In this document: positions 25,243 to 34,289 of the stretch, piece by piece
How the letters are laid out: each line of letters opens with the position of its first letter
How positions within the stretch are numbered: position 1 is the stretch's first letter
From: Funiculus sociatus GB2-C1
GTDB taxonomy: Bacteria > Cyanobacteriota > Cyanobacteriia > Cyanobacteriales > FACHB-T130
Length of the DNA: 45,666 bases
Reading direction: 5' to 3'
Assembly (NCBI RefSeq): GCF_039962115.1
Contig: NZ_JAMPKJ010000048.1
Location: 1-45,666 of the forward strand
The notes under the pieces: generated by a model
The model's input: the letters and a program-made list of their open reading frames with translations, nothing else
What the model was told of the DNA's origin: nothing
Database searches by the model: none
Program-made: the position numbers and the translations under genes

Positions 25243-26358
25243 TTATCCATGACTAATGACTGCTTTGTAGTAATTTTGTAGCTGACGGGTGGCAGCTGCC
25301 CAGCCCCAGCGTTCAGCTTCTTTCCGGGCATTTTGCCGGAGGGTTTCTCGTTCTTGTTGATGAGCCAGCAGGCGTATGGTAGCTGCGATCGCGCCTTCTT
25401 CATCAGCTGGGTCAAATAAATATCCGTTGACTCCATCTGTCACGATGTCGGGAATCCCCCCAGAACGTGCGGCGACGACGGGACACCCAGCTGCCATTGC
25501 CTCCAGAAGCACTAATCCCAACGTTTCTGTGCGTGAGGGGAATATAAAGGCATCAGCTGAGGCAAAGGCACTGGCGAGGTCTACGCCTGTGAGATAGCCA
25601 ACAAAATTGGTGGGTGTACCAGCGAAGTATTTTTCTAAGGCTTGCCGATGGGGCCCATCCCCAACTAAGGCGAGGCGGGCGTTGGGAATTGCTTCTAAAA
25701 CTGGTTTAATGCGGTCAATTTCTTTTTCTGCACCAAGACGACCTACGTAAAGCAGCAAGGGGCTGTCTGGATGACCTTGGGTTAAACGCCTACGCATTTC
25801 CTGGCTTGCTAGATGCGGTTGAAACAGCTCTGTATCCACTCCCCGTTGCCACAAATCCACCCGCTCGATGCCGTGACTTGTAAGTTCCTGCATCATCGCT
25901 GTGGAGGTGCAGAGATTTAATCGGGCTTGGTTGTGAGCTGATTTCAGAAATTCCCACAATAAGCCTTCTAGGATTCCCCAGCCGTAGTGGTGGAGGTATT
26001 GGGGCAGATGAGTATGGTAAGACGCTACCAAGGGTACTCGCATCGTCTTGGCGTAATATATCCCCGCTAACCCCAAAATTGCGGGGTTGACGACATGAAT
26101 TGTATCTGGCTGAAACTTTTCTAGCTCATACCCTATTGCTGGGCGTGGCAAAGCCATTTTCAACTCTGGATACCAAGGCAAGGGGAAGCCAGAGACTCCG
26201 TAGATTCTGGCTCCCTTGTATTCTGTCAACCCCCCATCTGGGGAAAATATCAATACTTGGTCGCCGTTGCGCTGTAAGTGTTCAACGGTGTGGCGCAGGC
26301 GCGTCACTATGCCGTCAACCTTGGGCAAAAAGGTTTCGGTGAAAAGAGCGATTCGCAT
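25243..26358 (-). CDS. sqdX: Sulfoquinovosyltransferase SqdX
   Basis: GT4 glycosyltransferase of 371 residues. It transfers sulfoquinovose from UDP-sulfoquinovose to diacylglycerol, the last step of the thylakoid sulfolipid SQDG. The start MRIALFTETFLPKVDGIVTR is characteristic of SqdX. Other motifs are ASYHTHLPQY, LLYVGRLGAEKEI and the EX7E donor-site motif in SRTETLGLVLLEAMAAG. It lies downstream of sqdB on the same strand, 92 bp apart. That gap is almost entirely STRR, so no classical ribosome-binding site is seen before the ATG. Cotranscription with sqdB is likely but not proven. Confidence 0.95.
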   Translation of the reverse strand: MRIALFTETFLPKVDGIVTRLRHTVEHLQRNGDQVLIFSPDGGLTEYKGARIYGVSGFPLPWYPELKMALPRPAIGYELEKFQPDTIHVVNPAILGLAGIYYAKTMRVPLVASYHTHLPQYLHHYGWGILEGLLWEFLKSAHNQARLNLCTSTAMMQELTSHGIERVDLWQRGVDTELFQPHLASQEMRRRLTQGHPDSPLLLYVGRLGAEKEIDRIKPVLEAIPNARLALVGDGPHRQALEKYFAGTPTNFVGYLTGVDLASAFASADAFIFPSRTETLGLVLLEAMAAGCPVVAARSGGIPDIVTDGVNGYLFDPADEEGAIAATIRLLAHQQERETLRQNARKEAERWGWAAATRQLQNYYKAVISHG

Positions 26359-26363
26359 AATTT

Positions 26364-26445
26364 GCTAATGGCTAATGGCTAATGGCTAACGGCTAATGGC
26401 TAAGGGAACAATTAGCTATTAGCTATTAGCTATTAGCTATTAGCA
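26364..26445. repeat. Two STRR arrays between sqdB and sqdX
   Basis: The first array (26364-26404) is about five copies of TAATGGC with one variant. The second (26411-26445) is nearly five copies of ATTAGCT. They differ in heptamer but adjoin, and together fill the spacer between the two sulfolipid genes. Confidence 0.9.
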
Positions 26446-26450
26446 ACTGA

Positions 26451-27873
<1,423 letters not shown>

Positions 27874-28464
27874 TCAAACCTTGACTTCATCGGCGAAACT
27901 TGCCCAACGGACGAAGTGAAACGGGCCTGCGACTGAACCCCAAATATGCTCATCGGTTTGGGGGTCGCGTCCCCGGTCAAGGCTGATAAATTTGGTGTCG
28001 TCAATCTCGAAGGTGCTGTCAAGATAGGTGTTTTGACCTTTGCGAACCACGATGCAAGCTTTACCGGGTTCGACGTGACCTTTGAAGCTGCTGCCCGTCC
28101 ACTCAACTATCATGTTGCAACCGGGTAATTTCTCCAGATTTTCTGCTTTCAGGGTTTGCAGGCGGTTTAAATCGCGGGAAGCACCGTAGAACTGTTCTTC
28201 TGGCTTAACGGTGTAGTTTTCGATTTCGATGCGATCGCCTACTGCAATCAACTTTAAAACCCGCAGCCGATACGGGTCATTAATCATATAGTCATAAGCT
28301 TGTTCGACAATTAAACTCACGCCTGAGAGCAGTTCTAGAGGCAAAGGGCGCATACAGACGCGAATATGGGCAAAAAAGGGCGGATTCTCAAAAGCTTGTG
28401 CTTGATTGCTGAAGTCGGCTGCCATCAAGCGAGCTAAGGTGGCAATATCAGTAGAATGGGTCAT
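27874..28464 (-). CDS. cpcT: CpeT/CpcT-family phycobilin lyase
   Basis: A protein of 196 residues in the CpcT/CpeT chromophore-lyase family. CpcT attaches phycocyanobilin to Cys-153 of the phycocyanin beta subunit. Family features visible are LARLMAADFSNQAQAFENPP at the start, then VEQAYDY, the bilin-pocket region YGASRDL, and GCNMIVEWTGSSFKG. The C-terminus is HIWGSVAGPFHFVRW. The overall length is typical of CpcT. The ATG at 28464 is 80 bp from the divergent ADP-ribosylglycohydrolase start. No phycobiliprotein genes are in the window. CpcT is preferred over CpeT because of length and motif order, but a paralogue with another target cannot be excluded. Confidence 0.9.
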   Translation of the reverse strand: MTHSTDIATLARLMAADFSNQAQAFENPPFFAHIRVCMRPLPLELLSGVSLIVEQAYDYMINDPYRLRVLKLIAVGDRIEIENYTVKPEEQFYGASRDLNRLQTLKAENLEKLPGCNMIVEWTGSSFKGHVEPGKACIVVRKGQNTYLDSTFEIDDTKFISLDRGRDPQTDEHIWGSVAGPFHFVRWASFADEVKV

Positions 28465-28544
28465 TGTTTATAAAAAGGCAGATATTTAGTAGCGATCCCC
28501 TTATTTTAAAACGAGCGATCACCTCTATTGAAGGTTTGCGAACT

Positions 28545-29456
28545 ATGAATTCTCTAGAACGAATGCAGTTGTCTTTGAGTGGGCTTTCAGTCGGAGACGC
28601 ACTTGGGCAAAGGTTTTTTGGGGTTGGAGAACAGCTGAACGAGCGAATACAACAGCGTCAGGTTCCCCCTAGGCTCTGGCGCTACACTGACGATACCGAG
28701 ATGGCACTCTCTATTGTTGAGACGTTGTGGCGTTACGGGCGGATCGATCCCGATGTCCTAGCCCAATCGTTTGCCGAACGGTACAACCCTTCGCGTGGCT
28801 ACGGTGCTGGGGCGCAGCAGCTGTTAACCAGGCTTCAATGGGGAGCAGACTGGCGAGTTGAGGCTTTACAGATGTTCGGGGGAAGCGGTTCGTATGGCAA
28901 TGGTGCGGCGATGAGAGTAGCACCTTTGGGCGCTTACTTTGCTGACGATTTAGCCGCGGTGCGCGAAAATGCGATGCTCTCGGCGCAACCAACGCACGCT
29001 CATCCAGAGGGCATTGCTGGGGCTGTTGCTGTCGCTGTTGCGGCTGCACTTGCCTTTCAGGTGAGTGCAGGTGAGTCTATGCAGCCTGTACAATTTCTAG
29101 GACTTGTTGCCGAAAACGTTCCTGAAAGCGAAACTCGTAGCGGCATTAAGCAAGCAGCAGCGATTTACACCACATCTCCATCGGTGGTAGCACAACAACT
29201 GGGTTCGGGATACAAAATTTCCGCTCAAGATACAATACCTTTTGCCCTCTGGTGTGCTGCCCATCATCTGGAAGATTACCAGGAAGCTTTCTGGGCGACC
29301 CTGAGCGGTTTAGGAGATATGGATACAAATTGCGCCATTGTGGGCGGTATCGTCGCCCTCTCCGCACGCCAACGAGGAATACCCGCCGACTGGATTGAGT
29401 CGCGGGAGCCTTTTCCTGATGATTTTTTAAGGGTTTTGGCAGACGAAAGTCATTAA
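28545..29456 (+). CDS. ADP-ribosylglycohydrolase family protein
   Basis: A hydrolase of about 303 residues in the DraG/ARH fold family, which removes ADP-ribose from proteins or related substrates using two Mg ions. Metal-site motifs are YTDDTEMAL near the N-terminus, GNGAAMRVAPLGA in the middle and GDMDTNCAIVGGIVAL near the C-terminus. QPTHAHPEGIAGA is also typical. I start it at ATG 28545, with AAGG upstream. The frame extends to 28464, but the extra 27 residues are non-family and would overlap the start of cpcT. The substrate is unknown: regulation of an enzyme, DNA/RNA ADP-ribose, or a metabolite are all possible. It ends at a hairpin shared with the next gene. Confidence 0.9.
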   Translation: MNSLERMQLSLSGLSVGDALGQRFFGVGEQLNERIQQRQVPPRLWRYTDDTEMALSIVETLWRYGRIDPDVLAQSFAERYNPSRGYGAGAQQLLTRLQWGADWRVEALQMFGGSGSYGNGAAMRVAPLGAYFADDLAAVRENAMLSAQPTHAHPEGIAGAVAVAVAAALAFQVSAGESMQPVQFLGLVAENVPESETRSGIKQAAAIYTTSPSVVAQQLGSGYKISAQDTIPFALWCAAHHLEDYQEAFWATLSGLGDMDTNCAIVGGIVALSARQRGIPADWIESREPFPDDFLRVLADESH

Positions 29457-29462
29457 AAGTGC

Positions 29463-29493
29463 AAAATTAAAAAGAATCTGTCTTTTTAATTTT
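29463..29493. terminator. Bidirectional terminator hairpin
   Basis: AAAATTAAAAAGA (29463-29475) and TCTTTTTAATTTT (29481-29493) form a perfect 13-bp stem with a 5-base loop. T-rich sequence follows on the plus strand. It lies between convergent genes and contains the stop codon of the minus-strand gene. Confidence 0.75.
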
Positions 29494-29923
29494 TTACTTG
29501 TTCTTGTAGTGGTGGACATACAGATTTATAGAAGTCCTCCATGATACTTCCGGGTTGAATTTGCATTTCTAGCAATTTGTCTTCTTTGCCTATATCGTTT
29601 TCAGAAACGATGCGACCATTTGGATCGAAACGAATCGACCGCCGCCAGCGGAATAAGCCTTTTTTACAGTTTATAGAATGATAATTATCTACTCCAAAAG
29701 CGCCGTCAGGTTGAGGATTTGTAAAGAGGTTACGCCGCCAGAATTCTACAATATCCCCCTTCCTAACTATGCGCTCCGGGTCGATATATATGGGGGCGTT
29801 GTCGGGTGCTTTGCTGACTTCCATCCAAGATGCGATCGCGCTCAAACTACCATTGATGGCGATGAAGCTTATCCCGGATACTAGAGCTATGCGCGACAGT
29901 TGAAGTTTTAGCAGCTTATTCAT
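29486..29923 (-). CDS. Small secreted protein, surface-adhesin E-like
   Basis: A 145-residue exported protein. The N-terminal signal peptide (MNKLLKLQLSRIALVSGISF to about residue 31) is followed by SWMEVSKAPDNAPIYIDPER and a FWRRNLF segment. This WxEV...YIDP...VEFW layout resembles the surface-adhesin protein E fold family. Two cysteines (NCKK and SVCPP) could form a disulfide. The stop codon lies within a terminator stem. Family placement is from pattern and is not certain. A function in adhesion cannot be claimed for a cyanobacterium from sequence alone. Confidence 0.75.
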   Translation of the reverse strand: MNKLLKLQLSRIALVSGISFIAINGSLSAIASWMEVSKAPDNAPIYIDPERIVRKGDIVEFWRRNLFTNPQPDGAFGVDNYHSINCKKGLFRWRRSIRFDPNGRIVSENDIGKEDKLLEMQIQPGSIMEDFYKSVCPPLQEQVKN

Positions 29924-29973
29924 TGGCTTACAAAAATTATTCCTAATCTATCGGAAATGCTTGATTTGGTTGA

Positions 29974-30015
29974 AAAGGAAAAAGAAACGAATTAATAATT
30001 ATTTCTTTTTCCTTT
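29974..30015 (-). terminator. Terminator hairpin after the phytase-like gene
   Basis: AAAGGAAAAAGAAA (29974-29987) pairs perfectly over 14 bp with TTTCTTTTTCCTTT (30002-30015) across a 14-base AT loop. On the minus strand it follows the stop of the 30062-31243 gene and precedes the promoter zone of the next gene. Confidence 0.7.
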
Positions 30016-30061
30016 AACTGACCCCTTTTTCAGGTGAGTTGGGGGAAGCACCTTTTATTTT

Positions 30062-31243
30062 TCAACGCCCATTTTTAAGACGAAACAAAAAAAACTTAGT
30101 TACTTGCTCAGGTTGGAAATTATCATCGCTAACCAGAAGTAAACTTTGGCTGCCATCAGGTAAACGAGGGCCAAAAGTCATCCCTTCAAAGTTTGCTAAA
30201 GCAACACCCAATTCATCCAAGTTCAACAGTAACTTTTTCTTGACTGGGTTAATTCCACTAACCTCACCCTTGAGGCTGGGAACACGAGAAATATCAGTAG
30301 CTCCGCCAGTTGCTGCTTGATAAATCCGCACGCTGAAACCTAATAAACTCAAAGAACGTTCTAAACTGAGAAAATGCCCACCCGTATCCACAGCTAATAA
30401 CTCCGCCAAGCCATCTTTTAATGCCGCACTGGGAGGAGGTTCCATTTGATATAAATGTTCGGCAATTACCAGCGGAGGCCCATCGGTGATTAAATAGTGC
30501 AGTAAACGACATTTGGCTCCCTGGTTAGAATTAGCTGGTTCTTTATCCTGCATCAAAGATGACTCTGTAGCTGTAAATAAGCGAATTGCTTCTCCTTTAG
30601 CGGGAATAGTACCGAAGGGACTAAGGGTGAGTGATTCAAATCCTAAGTTATTTTGAGTGCCAGTTGTTGCGTCTTTATTTGATTTTGTAGCATCAACAAG
30701 ATAACGCTCTGGGATAGGCAAAGTTTGCCGTAGCCGTCCGGTTTCTAAGTCAAATTCGCCTACAACGGGGGAAACGCCATTAGGGGGAATGCCTTCGCTA
30801 GCGATAAATACGGATTTTTGGGGAGTAATGGCAATTCCTTCAGTATCCAGGGTGCCTTTAGGATAAGTTTTTCCTTGCTCGTCGGTAAGAAAGGTAACGT
30901 CTTCAACTTCTACTTTCTGAAGGCTGATCTGGCGATCGCTATCATCATTTAAAATTAGCTTCAGCGTGTAGAATCGGGCGGGAGCAAACGTGCCGCGGTC
31001 ATCGGAAATGGCATAGAAACGGTTTTGCTGTCGGTCGTAGGTCAGCCCTGATAAGCCCCCAACGGGTGTATCCTTAAATTTCATCTTGGGCAGCTGGTAC
31101 TCTCCCAAAAAATCTAGGGATAGATCGAGAAACACCCGATCTCGTGCCACCCCTGGCTGGATGCCACAGGAAGTGAGAAAAATTAAGAATGCGATCGCTA
31201 TGCCCAAAAGCCTTGGTAGCAACCTAAATTTGCTCCGGTTCAC
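30062..31243 (-). CDS. Esterase-like/phytase-like domain lipoprotein
   Basis: A 393-residue exported lipoprotein. The signal peptide ends in the lipobox LTSC, giving lipidated Cys26. The mature part has the phytase-like beta-propeller pattern: GGLSGLTYDRQQNRFYAISD at the start, DTEGIAITPQKSVFIASEG in the middle, and EGMTFGPRLPDG with LLLVSDDNF near the end. Proteins of this layout are usually annotated as esterase-like activity of phytase family (PF13449-like). The substrate is unknown, and phosphatase activity has not been shown for most members. It stands alone on the minus strand, with a terminator hairpin behind it. Confidence 0.85.
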   Translation of the reverse strand: MNRSKFRLLPRLLGIAIAFLIFLTSCGIQPGVARDRVFLDLSLDFLGEYQLPKMKFKDTPVGGLSGLTYDRQQNRFYAISDDRGTFAPARFYTLKLILNDDSDRQISLQKVEVEDVTFLTDEQGKTYPKGTLDTEGIAITPQKSVFIASEGIPPNGVSPVVGEFDLETGRLRQTLPIPERYLVDATKSNKDATTGTQNNLGFESLTLSPFGTIPAKGEAIRLFTATESSLMQDKEPANSNQGAKCRLLHYLITDGPPLVIAEHLYQMEPPPSAALKDGLAELLAVDTGGHFLSLERSLSLLGFSVRIYQAATGGATDISRVPSLKGEVSGINPVKKKLLLNLDELGVALANFEGMTFGPRLPDGSQSLLLVSDDNFQPEQVTKFFLFRLKNGR

Positions 31244-31346
31244 CGACTCCCTCCTAAACTTGACTGTTCATCTGGAAACTCTGGTTTTACTGTAACAGTC
31301 GAAAAACTATGAAGTATAAAGTATCAAATATTATCTTGTATCTAAT

Positions 31347-32648
31347 ATGCAGAAGTTGATGGCTCAGGTGTGGTATAAGCAGCGTCCCTCAAAAGCACTC
31401 TTTTTAGGAATTACCGCTTTGTTCCTGCTGTGTTCGGGTTCTGTCGGTTGGGCAGCTGATGATGATAAACCCAAAATCAACCCCCTGGAAATAACGACAC
31501 CCGATCCCCTGTTGCCTTCTCCACCAGTAGAGCGTCCCGCCACCCCCCAAGAAATCCGCCTATTGAGAGAGGCTTTGGATGATTTAAACACCCAGGCAAC
31601 TGAACAGCTAAAAGCAGGCAATGCACCAGCAGCTTTTGAAATTTGGTATCGGGAACTGCGCTTGCGGCGATCGCTTGGTACCGTCGAAGAGGTGCAAGCA
31701 TTGGGACGGATTGGCGATATTGCCTGGACGAATAATCAAAAAGCTGATTTGCAAATCATCACCCAGCGTCTGCAAACGATTCGGGCTGAGGCGTTAGGAA
31801 AGCCGATCCGTAAAAACGAGAAGCGTCCTTTGGGAACAGCAGATGTTCCTGCTACCGTAACTGATGTCACACCAGAAAATGCGGAGCTTTTGCAAGCTTT
31901 GGGTCAAGCTTACCAGCAAATTCGCTTACCTGGGGAAGCTGTGGAGATTTATCAACTAATTTTAGCTGATGCTCGTCAGCGCCAAGATATTGCGACAGAA
32001 GAAGCAACGCTGAAGACAATTGCCCAAGGGCACATGAGTTGGTTTGATTATCCCAAAGCGGCGGCAGCTTATGAGGAGTTGCTGGTTTTGGCGAGTCAAA
32101 AAGGCGATCGCGTTAGCGAAGTCGTTTATCTACAACAACTGGCGTATATTTACGATAAGGTAAAGCAACCGGAAAATTCTCTCAAGTTTAAGCAACAGCT
32201 TTTGCAAAACTACCTCAGCGATCCGCAAGCTGCAAATCAAATACCAGCGATTAAGATAGCGATCGCCGACGACTATCAAGCCCTCAACCCACCAAACCCA
32301 GACGCGGCAAGCCAAAACTATCAGGAAGCCTATAATCTAGCATGGACTTTGCAACAGTTTGCCTCTGCCAGCGAAGCCTTGAAAAAACTAGGCGATCTCT
32401 ACCGAAATTATAAAAAGCCGGAATTTGCTTTGCAGGTTTATCAAGTTTTATTGAAAGTAGATCAGCAGTCGTACAATTACTACAACTTGATGAATACCTA
32501 CGACCAAATGGGACAAATTTATTTGGAACGTGGGGACATGGAGCAAGCCAAGACAGCATTTCAACAGGGGCTGGAATTAGCCAAGTCTTTGAAATATCAA
32601 GAAAATTATTTTGTTACTCAGATTGAACGAGTGACTAAGCAAGATTAG
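31347..32648 (+). CDS. Exported TPR-repeat protein
   Basis: A 433-residue protein with an N-terminal signal peptide or anchor (ALFLGITALFLLCSGSVGWA, near residues 17-36). It is then almost entirely helical tetratricopeptide repeats, from about residue 75. Typical pairs include QQIRLPGEAVEIYQLILADA, YPKAAAAYEELLVLA and GDMEQAKTAFQQGLELAKSL. TPR proteins act as scaffolds, so this one probably works in the periplasm or thylakoid lumen with an unknown partner. The ATG at 31347 has no clear ribosome-binding site; ATG 31359 is an alternative. It is convergent with the ABC permease gene; a HIP1-containing spacer of 41 bp separates them. Confidence 0.85.
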   Translation: MQKLMAQVWYKQRPSKALFLGITALFLLCSGSVGWAADDDKPKINPLEITTPDPLLPSPPVERPATPQEIRLLREALDDLNTQATEQLKAGNAPAAFEIWYRELRLRRSLGTVEEVQALGRIGDIAWTNNQKADLQIITQRLQTIRAEALGKPIRKNEKRPLGTADVPATVTDVTPENAELLQALGQAYQQIRLPGEAVEIYQLILADARQRQDIATEEATLKTIAQGHMSWFDYPKAAAAYEELLVLASQKGDRVSEVVYLQQLAYIYDKVKQPENSLKFKQQLLQNYLSDPQAANQIPAIKIAIADDYQALNPPNPDAASQNYQEAYNLAWTLQQFASASEALKKLGDLYRNYKKPEFALQVYQVLLKVDQQSYNYYNLMNTYDQMGQIYLERGDMEQAKTAFQQGLELAKSLKYQENYFVTQIERVTKQD

Positions 32649-32689
32649 CAGAATAGCGCCTGCCCAGACGTAAGAGAAAGCGCGATCGC

Positions 32690-33715
32690 TTAATAACGAA
32701 TCCGAGGATCGATATAGGCATTAATGATGTCAATCAAAATGCTGGCAAATACCACAATTGAGGCAAAAAATATCATGATGCCTTGAACTGTGGGGTAATC
32801 TCGTAAAGAAATTGCCTCATACAAACGATTACCTAATCCGGGCCAAGAGAAGGTAACTTCTGTTAAAACGGCACCGCCTAGCAAAGCAGCAAGAGTTAAC
32901 CCCAGGACGGTAATCACGGGAATCATGGCATTTTTCAAGGCGTGGGCAAAGAGAATCCGCCTTTCGGGAATGCCTCTGGCTCTTGCGGCTTCTACGTAAT
33001 CTGCTTTCAAAGTTTGCTTCAAATTTACTCGCACAATCCGCTCAAAAATCCCGCTGAGGAGGATTCCTAGTGTCAGGCTAGGGAGGGCAAGATGATGTAA
33101 AGCGATGAAAAATTGGCTGAAGTTACCGCTTAAGAGGCTGTCAATGGTGTAAAGACCTGTGATGCTGGGAGGAGCCTGTAATGTTAGGGGAAAGCGCGAT
33201 CCGAGGGGAAACCAACCCAACTGTACTGAGAAAATCAGCTGTAGGATCATCCCCACCCAAAATAAAGGCAGCGAGTAGCTGATGATGCCAAATAAACGCC
33301 CACCAGCGTCTAAAGCGGTTCCGGGACGGGAGGCGGAAAGGATACCAACACCAACGCCAACAATAAATGCGATCGCCATACTAAACACCGCTAATTCCAC
33401 CGTCGCCGGGAAGTATTGCCCAATTACGTCCCACACCTCTAGTCCGCGACTGGTGATAGATTTACCCAAATCTAGATGCAGTAAATCTCCTAAATAGCGA
33501 ATGTATTGCACCCACAGCGGGTCAGATAGCCCCAACTCTTGACGATACCTTACCTTGACATCTTCTGGGGCGCGACCGCCTAAAACCGCATCGACTGGAT
33601 CTCCTGGTGTCGCCCGGAGGAGCAAAAATACGATGGTGACAATTGTCCACAGCATTAAAGGTGCTAGAAGGACACGGGCGAAAATGTAATATTGTAGGGC
33701 TTTAGAACGTGACAT
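32690..33715 (-). CDS. Dipeptide/oligopeptide-type ABC transporter permease (DppB family)
   Basis: An inner-membrane permease of about 341 residues with six hydrophobic segments. The first runs LLAPLMLWTIVTIVFLLL. TPGDPVDAVLGG is the hallmark N-terminal periplasmic motif of DppB/OppB permeases. The cytoplasmic EAA loop is EAARARGIPERRILFAHALK. I start it at ATG 33715 (MSRSKALQYY). The longer frame to 33769 would translate the STRR as PHSPFPIPHSPF, which is not credible. It belongs with the binding protein at 34289-35920 on the same strand. A four-helix-bundle gene now lies between them. The second permease and the ATPases are not in the window, so the substrate (peptides, nickel or sugars) is open. 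Confidence 0.93.
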   Translation of the reverse strand: MSRSKALQYYIFARVLLAPLMLWTIVTIVFLLLRATPGDPVDAVLGGRAPEDVKVRYRQELGLSDPLWVQYIRYLGDLLHLDLGKSITSRGLEVWDVIGQYFPATVELAVFSMAIAFIVGVGVGILSASRPGTALDAGGRLFGIISYSLPLFWVGMILQLIFSVQLGWFPLGSRFPLTLQAPPSITGLYTIDSLLSGNFSQFFIALHHLALPSLTLGILLSGIFERIVRVNLKQTLKADYVEAARARGIPERRILFAHALKNAMIPVITVLGLTLAALLGGAVLTEVTFSWPGLGNRLYEAISLRDYPTVQGIMIFFASIVVFASILIDIINAYIDPRIRY

Positions 33716-33720
33716 TTGAA

Positions 33721-33757
33721 ATGGGGAATGGGGAATGGGGAATGGGGAATGGGGATT
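33721..33757. repeat. STRR array (GGGGAAT)n
   Basis: Four full copies of GGGGAAT plus a variant GGGGATT lie just upstream of the permease start. On the other side of the four-helix-bundle gene, the array at 34238-34289 is the reverse complement. The array touches the 3' end of that gene. Confidence 0.95.
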
Positions 33758-33758
33758 A

Positions 33759-34118
33759 CTAATTGCCACGAGATTTTAAGTAGGCATTTAGCTTGGGTGG
33801 CAGTTCATCAATGATTGGTTTGAGTTTGGTTACTTGTTCATGTGTCAAGAGCTGTCGAGCGTATGCTAATCTCAACAAACTTATTGTTTCGTATAAAGAT
33901 CCTCTAGCAATCTTTATAAAACGCCGATTGTCTTGGAAATTGTACCGACCTCTTCCTTCAGAAATATTGGCACAGACGCTATCTGCGGCACGAACAATTT
34001 GTTTACCAAGTGTCTGTTTAGCAAAATCGTCCCATTGCTTAACAATATGCCAAATTTGATTTGCTAAACTCTCAGCTAACTTGTAAACATCCAAATCCTC
34101 AAAATCTGGTCTTCCCAT
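33759..34118 (-). CDS. Four-helix bundle protein (S23/IVS-type, Avd-like fold)
   Basis: A 119-residue protein of the four-helix bundle family (TIGR02436-type), found in 23S rRNA intervening sequences and related to Avd of diversity-generating retroelements. Diagnostic parts are FEDLDVYKLAESLANQIW, KQIVRAADSVCANISEGRGR, NRRFIKIARGSLYET and LLTHEQVTKLKPIIDEL. The last residues are KSRGN, and the stop lies next to an STRR. It sits between the binding protein and the permease of an ABC locus, with which it has no evident link. Inverted STRR arrays flank it on both sides. The function of chromosomal copies is unknown; the family often looks like a mobile passenger. Confidence 0.92.
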   Translation of the reverse strand: MGRPDFEDLDVYKLAESLANQIWHIVKQWDDFAKQTLGKQIVRAADSVCANISEGRGRYNFQDNRRFIKIARGSLYETISLLRLAYARQLLTHEQVTKLKPIIDELPPKLNAYLKSRGN

Positions 34119-34237
34119 GCTTACCCCATTAACTACTAAGCTGATAGGCGTAATTAGACATTACTCCTGAAAGTCTGGAATTGGGAATAGATAATTGGAT
34201 AATTGGGGAAAAGAAAGACTAACAAAAGAATCTTCCA

Positions 34238-34289
34238 ATTCCCCATTCCCCATTCCCCATTCCCCATTCCCCATTCCCCATTCCCTATT
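34238..34289. repeat. STRR array (CCCCATT)n, inverted relative to 33721-33757
   Basis: About six full copies of CCCCATT and one variant lie directly after the stop codon of the ABC binding-protein gene (TAA at 34291-34289). The heptamer is the reverse complement of the array at 33721-33757. The two arrays therefore form long inverted repeats around the four-helix-bundle gene. Confidence 0.95.

Noticed and set aside
26364-26445. A CRISPR array
   Set aside because: The units are 7 bp with no unique spacers. They are STRRs. No cas gene is in the window.
33759-34118. Part of a diversity-generating retroelement (Avd)
   Set aside because: No reverse transcriptase, template or variable repeat nearby. 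The S23/IVS-like family is broader than Avd.
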